This document shows positions 27,161 to 34,692 of a stretch of DNA of 64,000 nucleotides, one piece after another (within the stretch, counting starts at the first letter, position 1; every line of letters begins with the position of its first letter). The notes below the pieces were generated by a model. That model had not been told where the DNA came from, made no database searches, and was given only the letters and a program-made list of their open reading frames with translations. The translations under genes were made by a program, and so were the position numbers. The stretch comes from Phycisphaerae bacterium (GTDB taxonomy: Bacteria; Planctomycetota; Phycisphaerae; UBA1845; UTPLA1). The stretch spans positions 1 through 64,000 of the forward strand of contig JAKLKO010000002.1 in NCBI GenBank assembly GCA_023150615.1. Reading direction: 5' to 3'.

Positions 27161-28300
27161 TCACGCGATCGGTTCCAGCGTCTGGCGAGCGGACAGGACC
27201 GCGGCCAGTGCGGCGTCCGGTGTCGACGCGGTTGCGCAGAGGTGCCCCATCTTGCGGCCCGGCCGTGGCTGGAGCTTCCCGTAGATGTGCAGCCGGATGT
27301 CGGGTACGCGCATTGCCAGGTCCCAGCGCGGCGCGCCGACGGTCCAGAGATCGCCGAGGATGTTCGCGATCGCGGCCGGGCTGAGGAGCGAGGGATTTCC
27401 GAGCGGCAGTCCGCAGACCGCGCGGAGTTGCTGCTCGAACTGGCTCGTTACGCACGCGTCGAACGACCAGTGCCCCGAGTTGTGCGGGCGCGGCGCCAGT
27501 TCGTTTACGAGCAGTCGTCCATCGGGGAGCAGAAACATCTCGACGGCGATCAGCCCGACCACGTCGAGTGCGATTGCGATGTCGGAAGCGAGTTTCTGCG
27601 CGCGATCGGCGAGGGCACGCGGAATCCGGGAAGGCGCCACCGACGTGTCCAGGATGTGCCGGCGGTGTTCGTTCTCCGCGACGTCGAAGCAGCGCGTACG
27701 TCCCTCGACGTCGCGCGCGCAGATGACGGATAGCTCGCGCTCGAACCGAACAAACTGCTCGACGACGCCCTCCGACTCCCCCATCCGCCGCCACGCATCA
27801 TCCACGGACTCCGCCGAATCGATCCGCACCTGGCCCTTGCCGTCGTATCCGTAGCCCGCGGTCTTCAGCACGACCGGCAACCCGAGTTCGCCGATCGCGG
27901 CCCGCAGCGCCACGACGCTGTCGACCGATCGAAATGGCACGACGGCGAAGCCGCTGGCCGACAGAAACTCCTTCTCGCGCCGCCGGTGCTGGCAGACATG
28001 CAGGACGTGCGCGGAGGGATGCACCGGCCGTAGTTCCTCGATCGCGCGAACGGTGCTGCTAGGGATGTTCTCGAACTCCATCGTCACGACGTCGCAGCGG
28101 CTGGCGAAGTACCGCGCGGCCTCGACGTCGTCATATTTGGCCTCGATTTCGACGTCGGCGACCTGGCCGGTTGGACTGTCGGGCGTCGGGTCGAGGGCGT
28201 GGACTCGATAGCCCATGCGTCGCGCGGCGATGGCGAACATCCGTCCAAGTTGACCGCCGCCGAGGATGCCGATCGTGCTGCCGGGAAGGATGGGTTTCAC
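27161..28300 (-). CDS. purK: N5-carboxyaminoimidazole ribonucleotide synthase PurK
   Basis: ATP-grasp enzyme that carboxylates aminoimidazole ribonucleotide with ATP and bicarbonate, in purine synthesis. The 379 aa are normal for PurK. Landmarks are [22 protein letters not shown] at the N-terminus, VTMEFENIP, the ATP-grasp segment [15 protein letters not shown] and the metal/ATP region [27 protein letters not shown]. It starts at GTG 28300 and overlaps the purE stop by 4 bases, so purE-purK is a coupled pair as in many bacteria. The gene converges with the VKOR-DsbA gene with only about 35 bases between stops and no clear terminator. Confidence 0.97.
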   Translation of the reverse strand: MKPILPGSTIGILGGGQLGRMFAIAARRMGYRVHALDPTPDSPTGQVADVEIEAKYDDVEAARYFASRCDVVTMEFENIPSSTVRAIEELRPVHPSAHVLHVCQHRRREKEFLSASGFAVVPFRSVDSVVALRAAIGELGLPVVLKTAGYGYDGKGQVRIDSAESVDDAWRRMGESEGVVEQFVRFERELSVICARDVEGRTRCFDVAENEHRRHILDTSVAPSRIPRALADRAQKLASDIAIALDVVGLIAVEMFLLPDGRLLVNELAPRPHNSGHWSFDACVTSQFEQQLRAVCGLPLGNPSLLSPAAIANILGDLWTVGAPRWDLAMRVPDIRLHIYGKLQPRPGRKMGHLCATASTPDAALAAVLSARQTLEPIA

Positions 28301-28779
28301 GGCGTCGGTCCGAGGGCGTTGCGGGTCTGCTCAGCCCGCCAGGCGGCGAGTGCATCGCGGACGCGGGGATGCTTCCGCGCCAGGATCGCCGCGGCAAACA
28401 GGGCGGCATTGATCGCTCCGGCCTTGCCGATGGCCATGGTCGCGACCGGGACCCCGCCGGGCATCTGCACGATCGACAGGAGCGAGTCGAGGCCGTGGAG
28501 GACGTGCGATTCGATCGGCACGCCGATCACCGGGAGCAGCGACTTCGCGGCCGTCATTCCCGGGAGGTGTGCGGCGCCGCCGGCGCCGGCGATAATGACC
28601 TCGATTCCACGACCTTCGGCGTTCGCGGCGAACTCGAACATGCGGTCCGGCGTTCGATGAGCGGAGACAACGGTGATTTCAAACGGAACCGCGAGTTGCC
28701 CGAGCACGTCGCCTGCGTGCTGCATGGTGGGCCGGTCGGACTCGCTGCCCATGATGATCGCAACCAGCGGACCGGACAT
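28297..28779 (-). CDS. purE: N5-CAIR mutase PurE (class I)
   Basis: 160-aa class I PurE, which shifts the carboxylate of N5-CAIR to give CAIR. Visible motifs are [12 protein letters not shown] at the N-terminus (substrate phosphate binding), [11 protein letters not shown] with the catalytic His, and [12 protein letters not shown]. The class I reading agrees with the coupled purK downstream, since class II PurE enzymes do not need PurK. It is first in the operon and is divergent from the lipoprotein at 28921 across a 141-base gap in which I saw no purine riboswitch. Confidence 0.98.
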   Translation of the reverse strand: MSGPLVAIIMGSESDRPTMQHAGDVLGQLAVPFEITVVSAHRTPDRMFEFAANAEGRGIEVIIAGAGGAAHLPGMTAAKSLLPVIGVPIESHVLHGLDSLLSIVQMPGGVPVATMAIGKAGAINAALFAAAILARKHPRVRDALAAWRAEQTRNALGPTP

Positions 28780-28920
28780 TCGAATGCTCTCGTCGCAGCC
28801 GCATCATAACCGGGCGCGTTCGTGCGGGTCGAGCGGCGCCTCGTCGAACTGTGAATTTTGGCGCTCGTCGCTGCGGTTGCGCCGTTTGCGATGCATCGTT
28901 TCGCCCCGTAGCATGAGGTT

Positions 28921-29934
28921 GTGAATAACCGCGTGAGAGTCGTTTCAGGGCGCTTCGCGTCGCAGGCCGCTGTGTCCGTTCGGGTCGTATTCGGGTTTGG
29001 CGCGGCGACGCTGGCCGGTTGCGCCGCGCCGCACGAGTCGCCCCGGCCTCGCGTCGAGGCGGAGCGCCGGGAGTGGAAGTACCTTGGCGCATCGGGCGTG
29101 GAGTTCGTCACGCCGCACTACCGCTTGCGGACGACGTGCGTGCACGAGTCGTTGCTTCGCTCGCTGCCGGAGTTCGTCGAGGCGTGCTGGGACGAATACG
29201 CCACTCTCGTTCCGCCGCACCGGGAACTCAGTTCGCCGGCGGAGACCTACCTGTTCCAGACCCGCGGGCAGTGGGAGCATTTCACGCAGAAGTTCTCGCC
29301 GCTGCGGGCCGCGACGTACTTGAAGATCCGATCGGGCGGGTATGAGGAGCGCGGTGTTACCGTATCGCACTACGACCGGATGGCCACGACGTTCTCAGTC
29401 CTCGCGCACGAGGGATTGCATCAGTTCCTGTCGCGGACGCGCGGCGGTCGAATTCCCCCGTGGGTTAACGAGGGACTGGCGTGCCAGTTCGAGGCGTTCG
29501 ACCTCGACGCCGACGGCCGCCCGAGTTTCACGCCGCGGCGGAACCTGATCCGGCGGAACACGCTGCGGGACGCCTATCTGACGAAGCAGATGTTCGAGCT
29601 TCAGGACCTCTTTGCCACCGACGCCGGGCGCGTCGTCGCGCTGCCCTCGCCGCGCGTGCGGGCCTACTACGGACAGGTCTGGTCGCTGGTGCTGTTTCTG
29701 CGCGAAGATTGCCGCGAGCCGGCGCTGCAACCGTTTGCCGCGGGGTTCACACGATTGTTAGAAGAACTTGGCACGCCGCGGATGATGGCGGCCGCGGCCG
29801 AGGCCGCGTCGCTCGCCGGACGGCCCAACATGGACTACGGCGAGGCGGTGTTTCGCGCCTATGTGACGACCGACGTCGCCGCGTTTCAGCAGCACTACCT
29901 GGCGTTTGTACGCGCGATGTTGAGCGTGGACTAG
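28921..29934 (+). CDS. Putative HExxH zinc-protease-like lipoprotein
   Basis: 337 aa from a GTG start. The N-terminal helix ends in ATLAGC, a lipobox with Cys at residue 34. Residues 163-167 read HEGLH, within LAHEGLHQFLSRT, followed by PPWVNEGLACQFE; this is the HExxH plus downstream Glu (WVNEGLA) arrangement of gluzincin-like zinc peptidases such as the DUF1570-type planctomycete proteins. Other supporting pattern: the Tyr-rich LPSPRVRAYYGQVWSLVLFL. Likely an envelope-anchored metallopeptidase or a derived binding protein; activity and substrate are unknown. It lies just upstream of purB but is not obviously functionally linked. Confidence 0.78.
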   Translation: MNNRVRVVSGRFASQAAVSVRVVFGFGAATLAGCAAPHESPRPRVEAERREWKYLGASGVEFVTPHYRLRTTCVHESLLRSLPEFVEACWDEYATLVPPHRELSSPAETYLFQTRGQWEHFTQKFSPLRAATYLKIRSGGYEERGVTVSHYDRMATTFSVLAHEGLHQFLSRTRGGRIPPWVNEGLACQFEAFDLDADGRPSFTPRRNLIRRNTLRDAYLTKQMFELQDLFATDAGRVVALPSPRVRAYYGQVWSLVLFLREDCREPALQPFAAGFTRLLEELGTPRMMAAAAEAASLAGRPNMDYGEAVFRAYVTTDVAAFQQHYLAFVRAMLSVD

Positions 29935-29944
29935 CGGTTTCGAC

Positions 29945-31405
29945 ATGCCAGCCCGCAGGGAAACACGATCCCGTCGGAGCGACGGCGACGTCTTCATCAG
30001 CCCCCTCGTGGCGCGCAACGCGTCGCGCGCCATGGCGGAGCTGTTTTCGCCGTACCGCCGCGCGCTGGAGTGGCGGCGCGTCTGGCTTGCGCTGGCCGAA
30101 TCCCAGGCCGAGCTGCGGCTCGGCGTGTCCCGTAGCGCCGTTCGCTCGCTGCGGGCCGGACTTCGACGCATCAACCTCGCCCGGGCGGACGCCTACGAGC
30201 GACGCGTGCGGCACGATCTGGTCGCGCACCTGCTCGCCTACGCAGACGTCGCGCCGGCCGCGCGGTCGGTCCTTCACCTCGGCGCTACCAGCATGGACAT
30301 CGTCGACAACGCTGATCTGCTGATCATGCGCGCGGCGATGCGCCGCGTTCGCGATTGGCTCGCGAACGTCGTTTTCGCGCTGGCCGACCAGGCCCGACGC
30401 TATCGCAGCCTGCCGTGCCTCGGGTTCACCCACTATCAGCCAGCGCAGTTGACGACCGTCGGCAAGCGGATCGCGACGTGGACGTGGGATTTCGTCCGCG
30501 ACTTGCAGGAAATCGAGCAACGCATCGACGGCCTGATGTTCCGCGGCATGCGCGGGGCGACCGGTACGCAGGCCAGTTTCCTCGCGCAGTGCGGCGGCCG
30601 GGCTTCCACGGTTGCGGAACTCGAACGCCGCGTCGCGATCAAGCTGGGTTTCGATCGCTGCGAACCGGTCACCGGGCAGACCTATTCCCGCAAGGTCGAT
30701 GCGGCGGTGCTGGCGGCGCTGGCCGGCGTGGCGGTCTCCGTCCACAAGTTCGCGAACGACCTTCGTCTGCTTGCAAACCTCCGCGAGATGGAGGAGCCGT
30801 TCGAGCGAACGCAGGTCGGGAGCAGCGCGATGCCGTACAAGCGAAACCCGATGCTTTCGGAGCGCGCCACGGGCCTGGCGCGGTACGTGATCTCGCTTTG
30901 TTCGTCGGCGTACCAGACGGCCGCCGAGCAGTGGTTGGAGCGGACACTCGATGACTCGTCGAACAAGCGGATCATCGTGCCCGAGGCATTTCTGGCAGTC
31001 GATGGAATGCTCCAGATTGTGCTGCACATCGCCCGCGGGCTTGTGGTCTATCCGCAGGTGATCCGTGCGCACGTCATGGCGGAGTTGCCGTTCATGGCGA
31101 CGGAGGAGATCCTGCTCGCGGCCGTGCGTGCGGGCGGTGACCGACAGGCATTGCACGAGCGATTGCGGCGGCATGCACAGGCGGCGGCGCGAGAAGTGAA
31201 GCGGCATGGTGGCGAGAACGACCTGCTCGAACGACTCGAGGCCGACCCGGCATTCTCGGGGCTTCGACCGCGATCGCTTGTTCGGTCCGCGGCGTTCATC
31301 GGTCTGGCCCCGCGACAGGTGGACGAGTTTCTGCGGCGCGTAATCGCCCCGATCCGCCGCCGGTACCGACGCGTGCCGAGGCTCGTGACGGAGATCGTTC
31401 GATGA
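29945..31405 (+). CDS. purB: Adenylosuccinate lyase
   Basis: Enzyme of the aspartase/fumarase superfamily acting twice in AMP synthesis (SAICAR to AICAR, adenylosuccinate to AMP). The 486 aa carry the superfamily signature SSAMPYKRNPM (about residue 292) and the first conserved region LHLGATSMDIVDNAD (about residue 113), with the catalytic-serine loop in the signature. The N-terminus (ISPLVARNASRAMAELFS ... WRRVWLALAESQ) resembles the eukaryotic ADSL branch more than the short Bacillus type; that is a judgement from the pattern only. It overlaps pyrE by 4 bases, which couples purine and pyrimidine genes. Confidence 0.95.
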   Translation: MPARRETRSRRSDGDVFISPLVARNASRAMAELFSPYRRALEWRRVWLALAESQAELRLGVSRSAVRSLRAGLRRINLARADAYERRVRHDLVAHLLAYADVAPAARSVLHLGATSMDIVDNADLLIMRAAMRRVRDWLANVVFALADQARRYRSLPCLGFTHYQPAQLTTVGKRIATWTWDFVRDLQEIEQRIDGLMFRGMRGATGTQASFLAQCGGRASTVAELERRVAIKLGFDRCEPVTGQTYSRKVDAAVLAALAGVAVSVHKFANDLRLLANLREMEEPFERTQVGSSAMPYKRNPMLSERATGLARYVISLCSSAYQTAAEQWLERTLDDSSNKRIIVPEAFLAVDGMLQIVLHIARGLVVYPQVIRAHVMAELPFMATEEILLAAVRAGGDRQALHERLRRHAQAAAREVKRHGGENDLLERLEADPAFSGLRPRSLVRSAAFIGLAPRQVDEFLRRVIAPIRRRYRRVPRLVTEIVR

Positions 31406-31935
31406 TGCCGTTGAAGACGGAACTCGCCGAGCGGATCCGTACGGCTGCGCTGCTGGAGGGCGAATTCACGCTTCGCTCGGGCCGAAAGAGCGCGTACTAC
31501 GTTGATAAGTACCTCTTCGAGACGCAGCCGGACATCCTCTGCGCGCTGGGGCAGTTGTTCGCCGAGCGCGTGACCGCCCGGACGACTCGCATCGCGGGTG
31601 CGGAACTCGGCGGCGTGGCGCTCGCCGCGGCGGCGTCGATGGCGTCGGGCCTGCCGTTCGTCATTGTGCGGAACGCCCGGAAGGACTACGGGACGGGCAG
31701 AGCTTTCGAAGGCGCGCTCGTGGCAGGGGACGTCGTGCTTCTCGTGGAGGACATTGCCACAACGGGGGGGCAGGTGCTCGAGGCGGCGGAGGTGATCCGC
31801 GGAAACGGCGCCGCGGTCGAGAAGATCGTGGCCGTGGTCGATCGCTGCGAGGGCGCCCGCGAAAACATCGAGCAGGCGGGCTTCGTGTTCGAATCGCTCT
31901 TCACTGCCGCCGAGCTTCGGTTGCCGACGTCTTGA
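31402..31935 (+). CDS. pyrE: Orotate phosphoribosyltransferase
   Basis: 177-aa phosphoribosyltransferase that converts orotate and PRPP to OMP. It has the PRPP loop VVLLVEDIATTGG near residue 111, the flexible-loop lysine/arginine region RNARKDYGTGRAFEG, and the N-terminal GEFTLRSGRKSAYYVDKYLF typical of PyrE (Ser-Gly-Xaa-Lys-Ser-Xaa-Tyr). ATG 31402 lies inside the purB stop. It converges with the ABC permease gene with about 18 bases between them. Confidence 0.95.
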   Translation: MMPLKTELAERIRTAALLEGEFTLRSGRKSAYYVDKYLFETQPDILCALGQLFAERVTARTTRIAGAELGGVALAAAASMASGLPFVIVRNARKDYGTGRAFEGALVAGDVVLLVEDIATTGGQVLEAAEVIRGNGAAVEKIVAVVDRCEGARENIEQAGFVFESLFTAAELRLPTS

Positions 31936-31953
31936 ACTCCGCCGCGAAGTTCG

Positions 31954-33264
31954 CTAGCCCCGCAGCGCCCATTGCGCCAGCTCGCGCAGCTTTGGCGCCT
32001 TGCCCTGCGCCAGCAGCCCGATCCGGAAGATCCGCCCCGCAAGGAAGACCATCAGAAACATGAAGATCAGAACGAGCACCGCGCCAACCACCGGCTGCCA
32101 CTCCGGCACCGACGCGCTGGCGGCCATGCGCAGGATCATCAGCATGGGCGTCACCGGCGGAATCAGCGACAGCACGGTCGAAAACGTGCTGAGCGGCTCG
32201 CGCAGCACGGTGAACCAGATCATCATCGGCAGGATCAGGATCAGCATGGCCGGCGTCATGAGGCTCTGCGCCTCCTTCAGATCCGTGCACGCCGCGCCGA
32301 TCGCCAGGAAGATCGCGCCGAACAGGAAGACGGCCATGATCTGGTAGAGGAGGAACCACGCCGCCAGCGACGGAGGCAGCATTCGGCTGAAGCCGAAATA
32401 GCTCGCGGTGATGTAGCCGCCGATGAGGTACACGGCGATGATCGTCAGCGAAACGCCGACGTTGCCGATCAGCTTGCCCATCATGATCTGGAACGGATTG
32501 GCCGAGCCGAGCAGAACTTCGGCGATCCGTTGCTGCTTCTCCTCGATCACGCCGTTCAGCATTGGCTGGGCCGTGACAATGACGGACATGAACATGAGCA
32601 TCATGACGGTCATCGGGACGAAAAAGCTCAACTCGCGGCTGGTCTTTTCCGCCTTGCGGATGGCCCCGGAGGCCGCTCGCTCATAGAGGTTGAGCGTGTC
32701 CATCTCGACCGGTACCGACGCCCGCATCACGACGGCCGGGTCGATCCCGGCGATGACGAGCCGCTGTGTACGGGCCGCGTCAGCGATGGAACGCTGCACC
32801 CAACGGATGAGTTCGACGAAGGCCAGATTTTCGGCGTAGAACTGCACGGCCTTCGGCGACGCGTCCTCCGCTTCCGACATCAATTCGGCGGGGATCTCCA
32901 CGAACGCGAAGATCTCATGCCGGCGGACGCGGTCCGAAAGCTCGAGTCGGGCTTCATCGGTCAGCGGCGCCGGCGGTCCGGCGATCAGGACGTACTTCGC
33001 CGCAACCTGACGCTTGCGCTCGGGGTCGAAAATCGCCGTGGCGTTGCGCTGCTCGGCCGCCCGCATCAACGGTTCAAGCAGCCGGCTCGTTCCATCCACG
33101 ATGACAACGCGCTTGTCCGTCACGTCAATCCGGCCTTCCAGCAGCTTCTGCGCGATGATTCCGCCGAGCATCAGGATCGGCATGAGGATGACGCTGACGA
33201 CGAACGCCTTCGTGCGCACCATGGCGTTGTATTCGCGCGCGGCAATGGCCCAGACCTTATCCAC
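31954..33264 (-). CDS. ABC-2 type transporter permease (NatB-like)
   Basis: 436-aa membrane component of an ABC exporter. An N-terminal helix (AFVVSVILMPILMLGGIIA) follows the family-typical start WAIAAREYNAMVRTKAF. A large extracytoplasmic domain (residues about 45-220) comes next, then five or six C-terminal helices (VPMTVMMLMFMSVIVT, LTIIAVYLIGGYITAS, LLYQIMAVFLFGAIFLAIGA, MLILILPMMIWFTVL, VLVLIFMFLMVFLAG). This layout is that of NatB / ABC-2 sodium-efflux type permeases. It overlaps the ATPase gene by 8 bases. The substrate is not determinable. Confidence 0.9.
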   Translation of the reverse strand: MDKVWAIAAREYNAMVRTKAFVVSVILMPILMLGGIIAQKLLEGRIDVTDKRVVIVDGTSRLLEPLMRAAEQRNATAIFDPERKRQVAAKYVLIAGPPAPLTDEARLELSDRVRRHEIFAFVEIPAELMSEAEDASPKAVQFYAENLAFVELIRWVQRSIADAARTQRLVIAGIDPAVVMRASVPVEMDTLNLYERAASGAIRKAEKTSRELSFFVPMTVMMLMFMSVIVTAQPMLNGVIEEKQQRIAEVLLGSANPFQIMMGKLIGNVGVSLTIIAVYLIGGYITASYFGFSRMLPPSLAAWFLLYQIMAVFLFGAIFLAIGAACTDLKEAQSLMTPAMLILILPMMIWFTVLREPLSTFSTVLSLIPPVTPMLMILRMAASASVPEWQPVVGAVLVLIFMFLMVFLAGRIFRIGLLAQGKAPKLRELAQWALRG

Positions 33265-34183
33265 GGCGTGCCTCCGTTTCGTGCTCGTGGCCGGCCGGAC
33301 CGGCGATGCGGATGAAGATATCGTGCAGCGACGGCCGGGTAATCTCGAATTGCTCGACGCGAGTCCGGGCGACCAACGCCTGGAGGATCGCGTGCGGATC
33401 GGCGCCAGGCTCGATTCGGAGTTCCTGGTATCGGCCGTAGTTGTTCACCCGCGCGACGCCGGGCAGCCCGTCCAGAGCCCCGTTGATCGCTGCCGTTCGC
33501 ACGCGGATCGTGTCATCCCCGTACCGCGCCTGAATGGCCTCCAGCGTGCCGTCGAGGACCTTTCGCCCGCGGTAAATCATGAAGATCGTGTCGCACATCC
33601 GTTCGGCGACGTCCATGTCGTGCGTCGAGAAGATGACCGTCGTACCACGTTGACGCATCGCAAGGATTGCGTCCTTCAGGACCTCCATGTTGACCGGGTC
33701 GAGGCCCGAAAACGGCTCATCGAGGATCAGCAGTTCCGGCCGCGCGATCACAGCGGCGATGAACTGGACTTTCTGCGACATGCCCTTCGAGAGCGCCTCG
33801 ATCTTCTTGTCGGCCCACGGCGTTGCATCGAGGCGTTCGAGCCATTCATCCATCTCGCGCCGGCAATCGCGGACGCCTTTGAGCCGGGCGTAGAACTGGA
33901 TCGTCTCTCGGACGCGCATCTTCTTGTAGAGTCCGCGCTCCTCGGGGAGGTACCCGACGCGATCATCGGCCGCGTCGCCATGCTCAAGCCCCAGCACTCG
34001 GACGAGGCCGGAATCGGGGTAGAGGATTCGCAGAATCATGCGCAGCGTCGTCGTCTTGCCCGATCCGTTGGGACCGATGAACCCGTAGACCGCGCCGCTG
34101 GGCACCGCCAGATCGAGCTGGTCGACGGCGATCTGCCGGCCGAACGACTTGGTGACCCCCGACAGTTCGACGGCGTAGGTCAT
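33257..34183 (-). CDS. ABC transporter ATP-binding protein (NatA-like)
   Basis: 308-aa ATPase. Walker A is GPNGSGKTT, the Q-loop/early region is YLPEERGLYKKMRV, the signature is LSKGMSQKVQ, Walker B is LLILDEPFSGLDP, and the H-loop is STHD. The YLPEERGLY segment and the C-terminal accessory region are typical of the NatA/YhaQ subfamily. I chose ATG 34183 (MTYAVELSGVTKSF); the open frame extends to 34300, but the extra residues look like untranslated leader. It is translated just before its permease and forms a two-gene exporter operon. Confidence 0.94.
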   Translation of the reverse strand: MTYAVELSGVTKSFGRQIAVDQLDLAVPSGAVYGFIGPNGSGKTTTLRMILRILYPDSGLVRVLGLEHGDAADDRVGYLPEERGLYKKMRVRETIQFYARLKGVRDCRREMDEWLERLDATPWADKKIEALSKGMSQKVQFIAAVIARPELLILDEPFSGLDPVNMEVLKDAILAMRQRGTTVIFSTHDMDVAERMCDTIFMIYRGRKVLDGTLEAIQARYGDDTIRVRTAAINGALDGLPGVARVNNYGRYQELRIEPGADPHAILQALVARTRVEQFEITRPSLHDIFIRIAGPAGHEHETEARRG

Positions 34184-34460
34184 CGCCGAGTGCTCCGCCC
34201 GAGACGTCGAAAAACTCGCCGCACGACGCGGCGATGGATTCCGGAGATGAAACCCTGCTCCTAGCGGGCGAAACGGCGATCGGTCCGGCGGCTCACGCAC
34301 AATCCGTCGCCCTGCCGGGCGGGGTCTGTCGGAGTCGATCGAGGCCGACGGCCGGACGACTCAGGCTGGGGCGGGCTGGCCGACGCACGCCAATTCCCGG
34401 CGTGCCCGCCGGGGTTTCGTAGCCGCTCGGCCTGACTTGCGCGGGAGCGGAGCGAGCGTA
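34184..34460. other. Non-coding gap between the ABC operon and the thrS promoter
   Basis: About 280 bases lie between the natA-like start (-) and the thrS promoter (+). The promoter of the ABC operon must be here, but I see no convincing -35/-10 pair on the minus strand. Short open frames in this stretch lack ribosome sites and look like noise. A GC-rich dyad occurs at about 34392-34414 (GGCGTGCC/CCGCCGG type). Nothing else was recognised. Confidence 0.4.
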
Positions 34461-34488
34461 TTGACCGATAACAAGAGCGTGGTATACT
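34461..34488 (+). promoter_or_regulatory. Sigma-70-like promoter of thrS
   Basis: TTGACC at 34461-34466 and TATACT at 34483-34488 are separated by 16 bases. Each hexamer is one mismatch from consensus, the best promoter seen in the window. Transcription should start near 34495, giving a leader of about 198 bases before the thrS start. Confidence 0.8.
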
Positions 34489-34526
34489 GTTGATCGTCCG
34501 GCGGTTGCGCTTGCGCGCCGCGGAAG

Positions 34527-34664
34527 ACGGCAGATGATGACGACGCGCACATCCTCGTGAGTTGGGCCGTGCGGGATATCCCGGCACCGCGGTGGATGTT
34601 CGCACGAGCGTCGGCATCGTCTGCCGTTTTCTTTTGCGCGTTCGACGCGGTGTGGGTCGAACGC
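34527..34664 (+). promoter_or_regulatory. Structured thrS leader RNA (long helix plus start-proximal hairpin)
   Basis: Helix P1 pairs 34527-34546 with 34608-34627: 20 positions with one G-U and one A-G mismatch. Inside it, 34554-34559 (CTCGTG) can pair with 34603-34608 (CACGAG), and 34569-34575 with 34580-34587 (GTGC+GGG against CCC+GCAC, one bulged G, AUAU loop). A U-rich linker (34624-34635) follows. A second hairpin has a perfect 9-bp stem, 34638-34646 with 34656-34664, and a 9-base loop. No U-tract follows the second hairpin, so control is more likely at translation than by termination. If P1 is melted, GCGTCG at 34608-34613 can instead pair with CGACGC at 34643-34648 and open the second hairpin. 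Confidence 0.65.
34534..34560 (+). CDS. Threonine-rich leader peptide upstream of thrS
   Basis: A nine-codon frame reads Met-Met-Thr-Thr-Arg-Thr-Ser-Ser-stop. Three of eight sense codons are Thr (ACG, ACG, ACA). GGAAG at 34522-34526 stands 7 bases before the first ATG, a good ribosome site. The frame lies between the promoter and thrS, and the Thr codons fall within the 5' strand of a long helix (34527-34546 pairing with 34608-34627). This is the classic layout of a ribosome-mediated attenuator leader, comparable to the Phe-rich pheM leader before E. coli pheST. There is no expression evidence; the call rests on codon content, ribosome site, position and overlap with the hairpin. Confidence 0.6.
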   Translation: MMTTRTSS

Positions 34665-34692
34665 AGTCTGACGTGGATCCAGTCGGTTCCGA

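Noticed and set aside
34582-34591. T-box-like motif (CGGCACCGCG, 9 of 10 matches to TGGNACCGCG) in the thrS leader
   Set aside because: The first U that pairs with the tRNA CCA end is C here, the site is part of a perfect palindrome (CACCGCGGTG), and no Stem I with specifier loop or K-turn motifs is visible. The leader-peptide reading explains the region better.
34638-34664. Second thrS-leader hairpin as an intrinsic terminator
   Set aside because: No run of T follows it (the next bases are AGTCTGACG), so termination is unlikely; a translational role is preferred.
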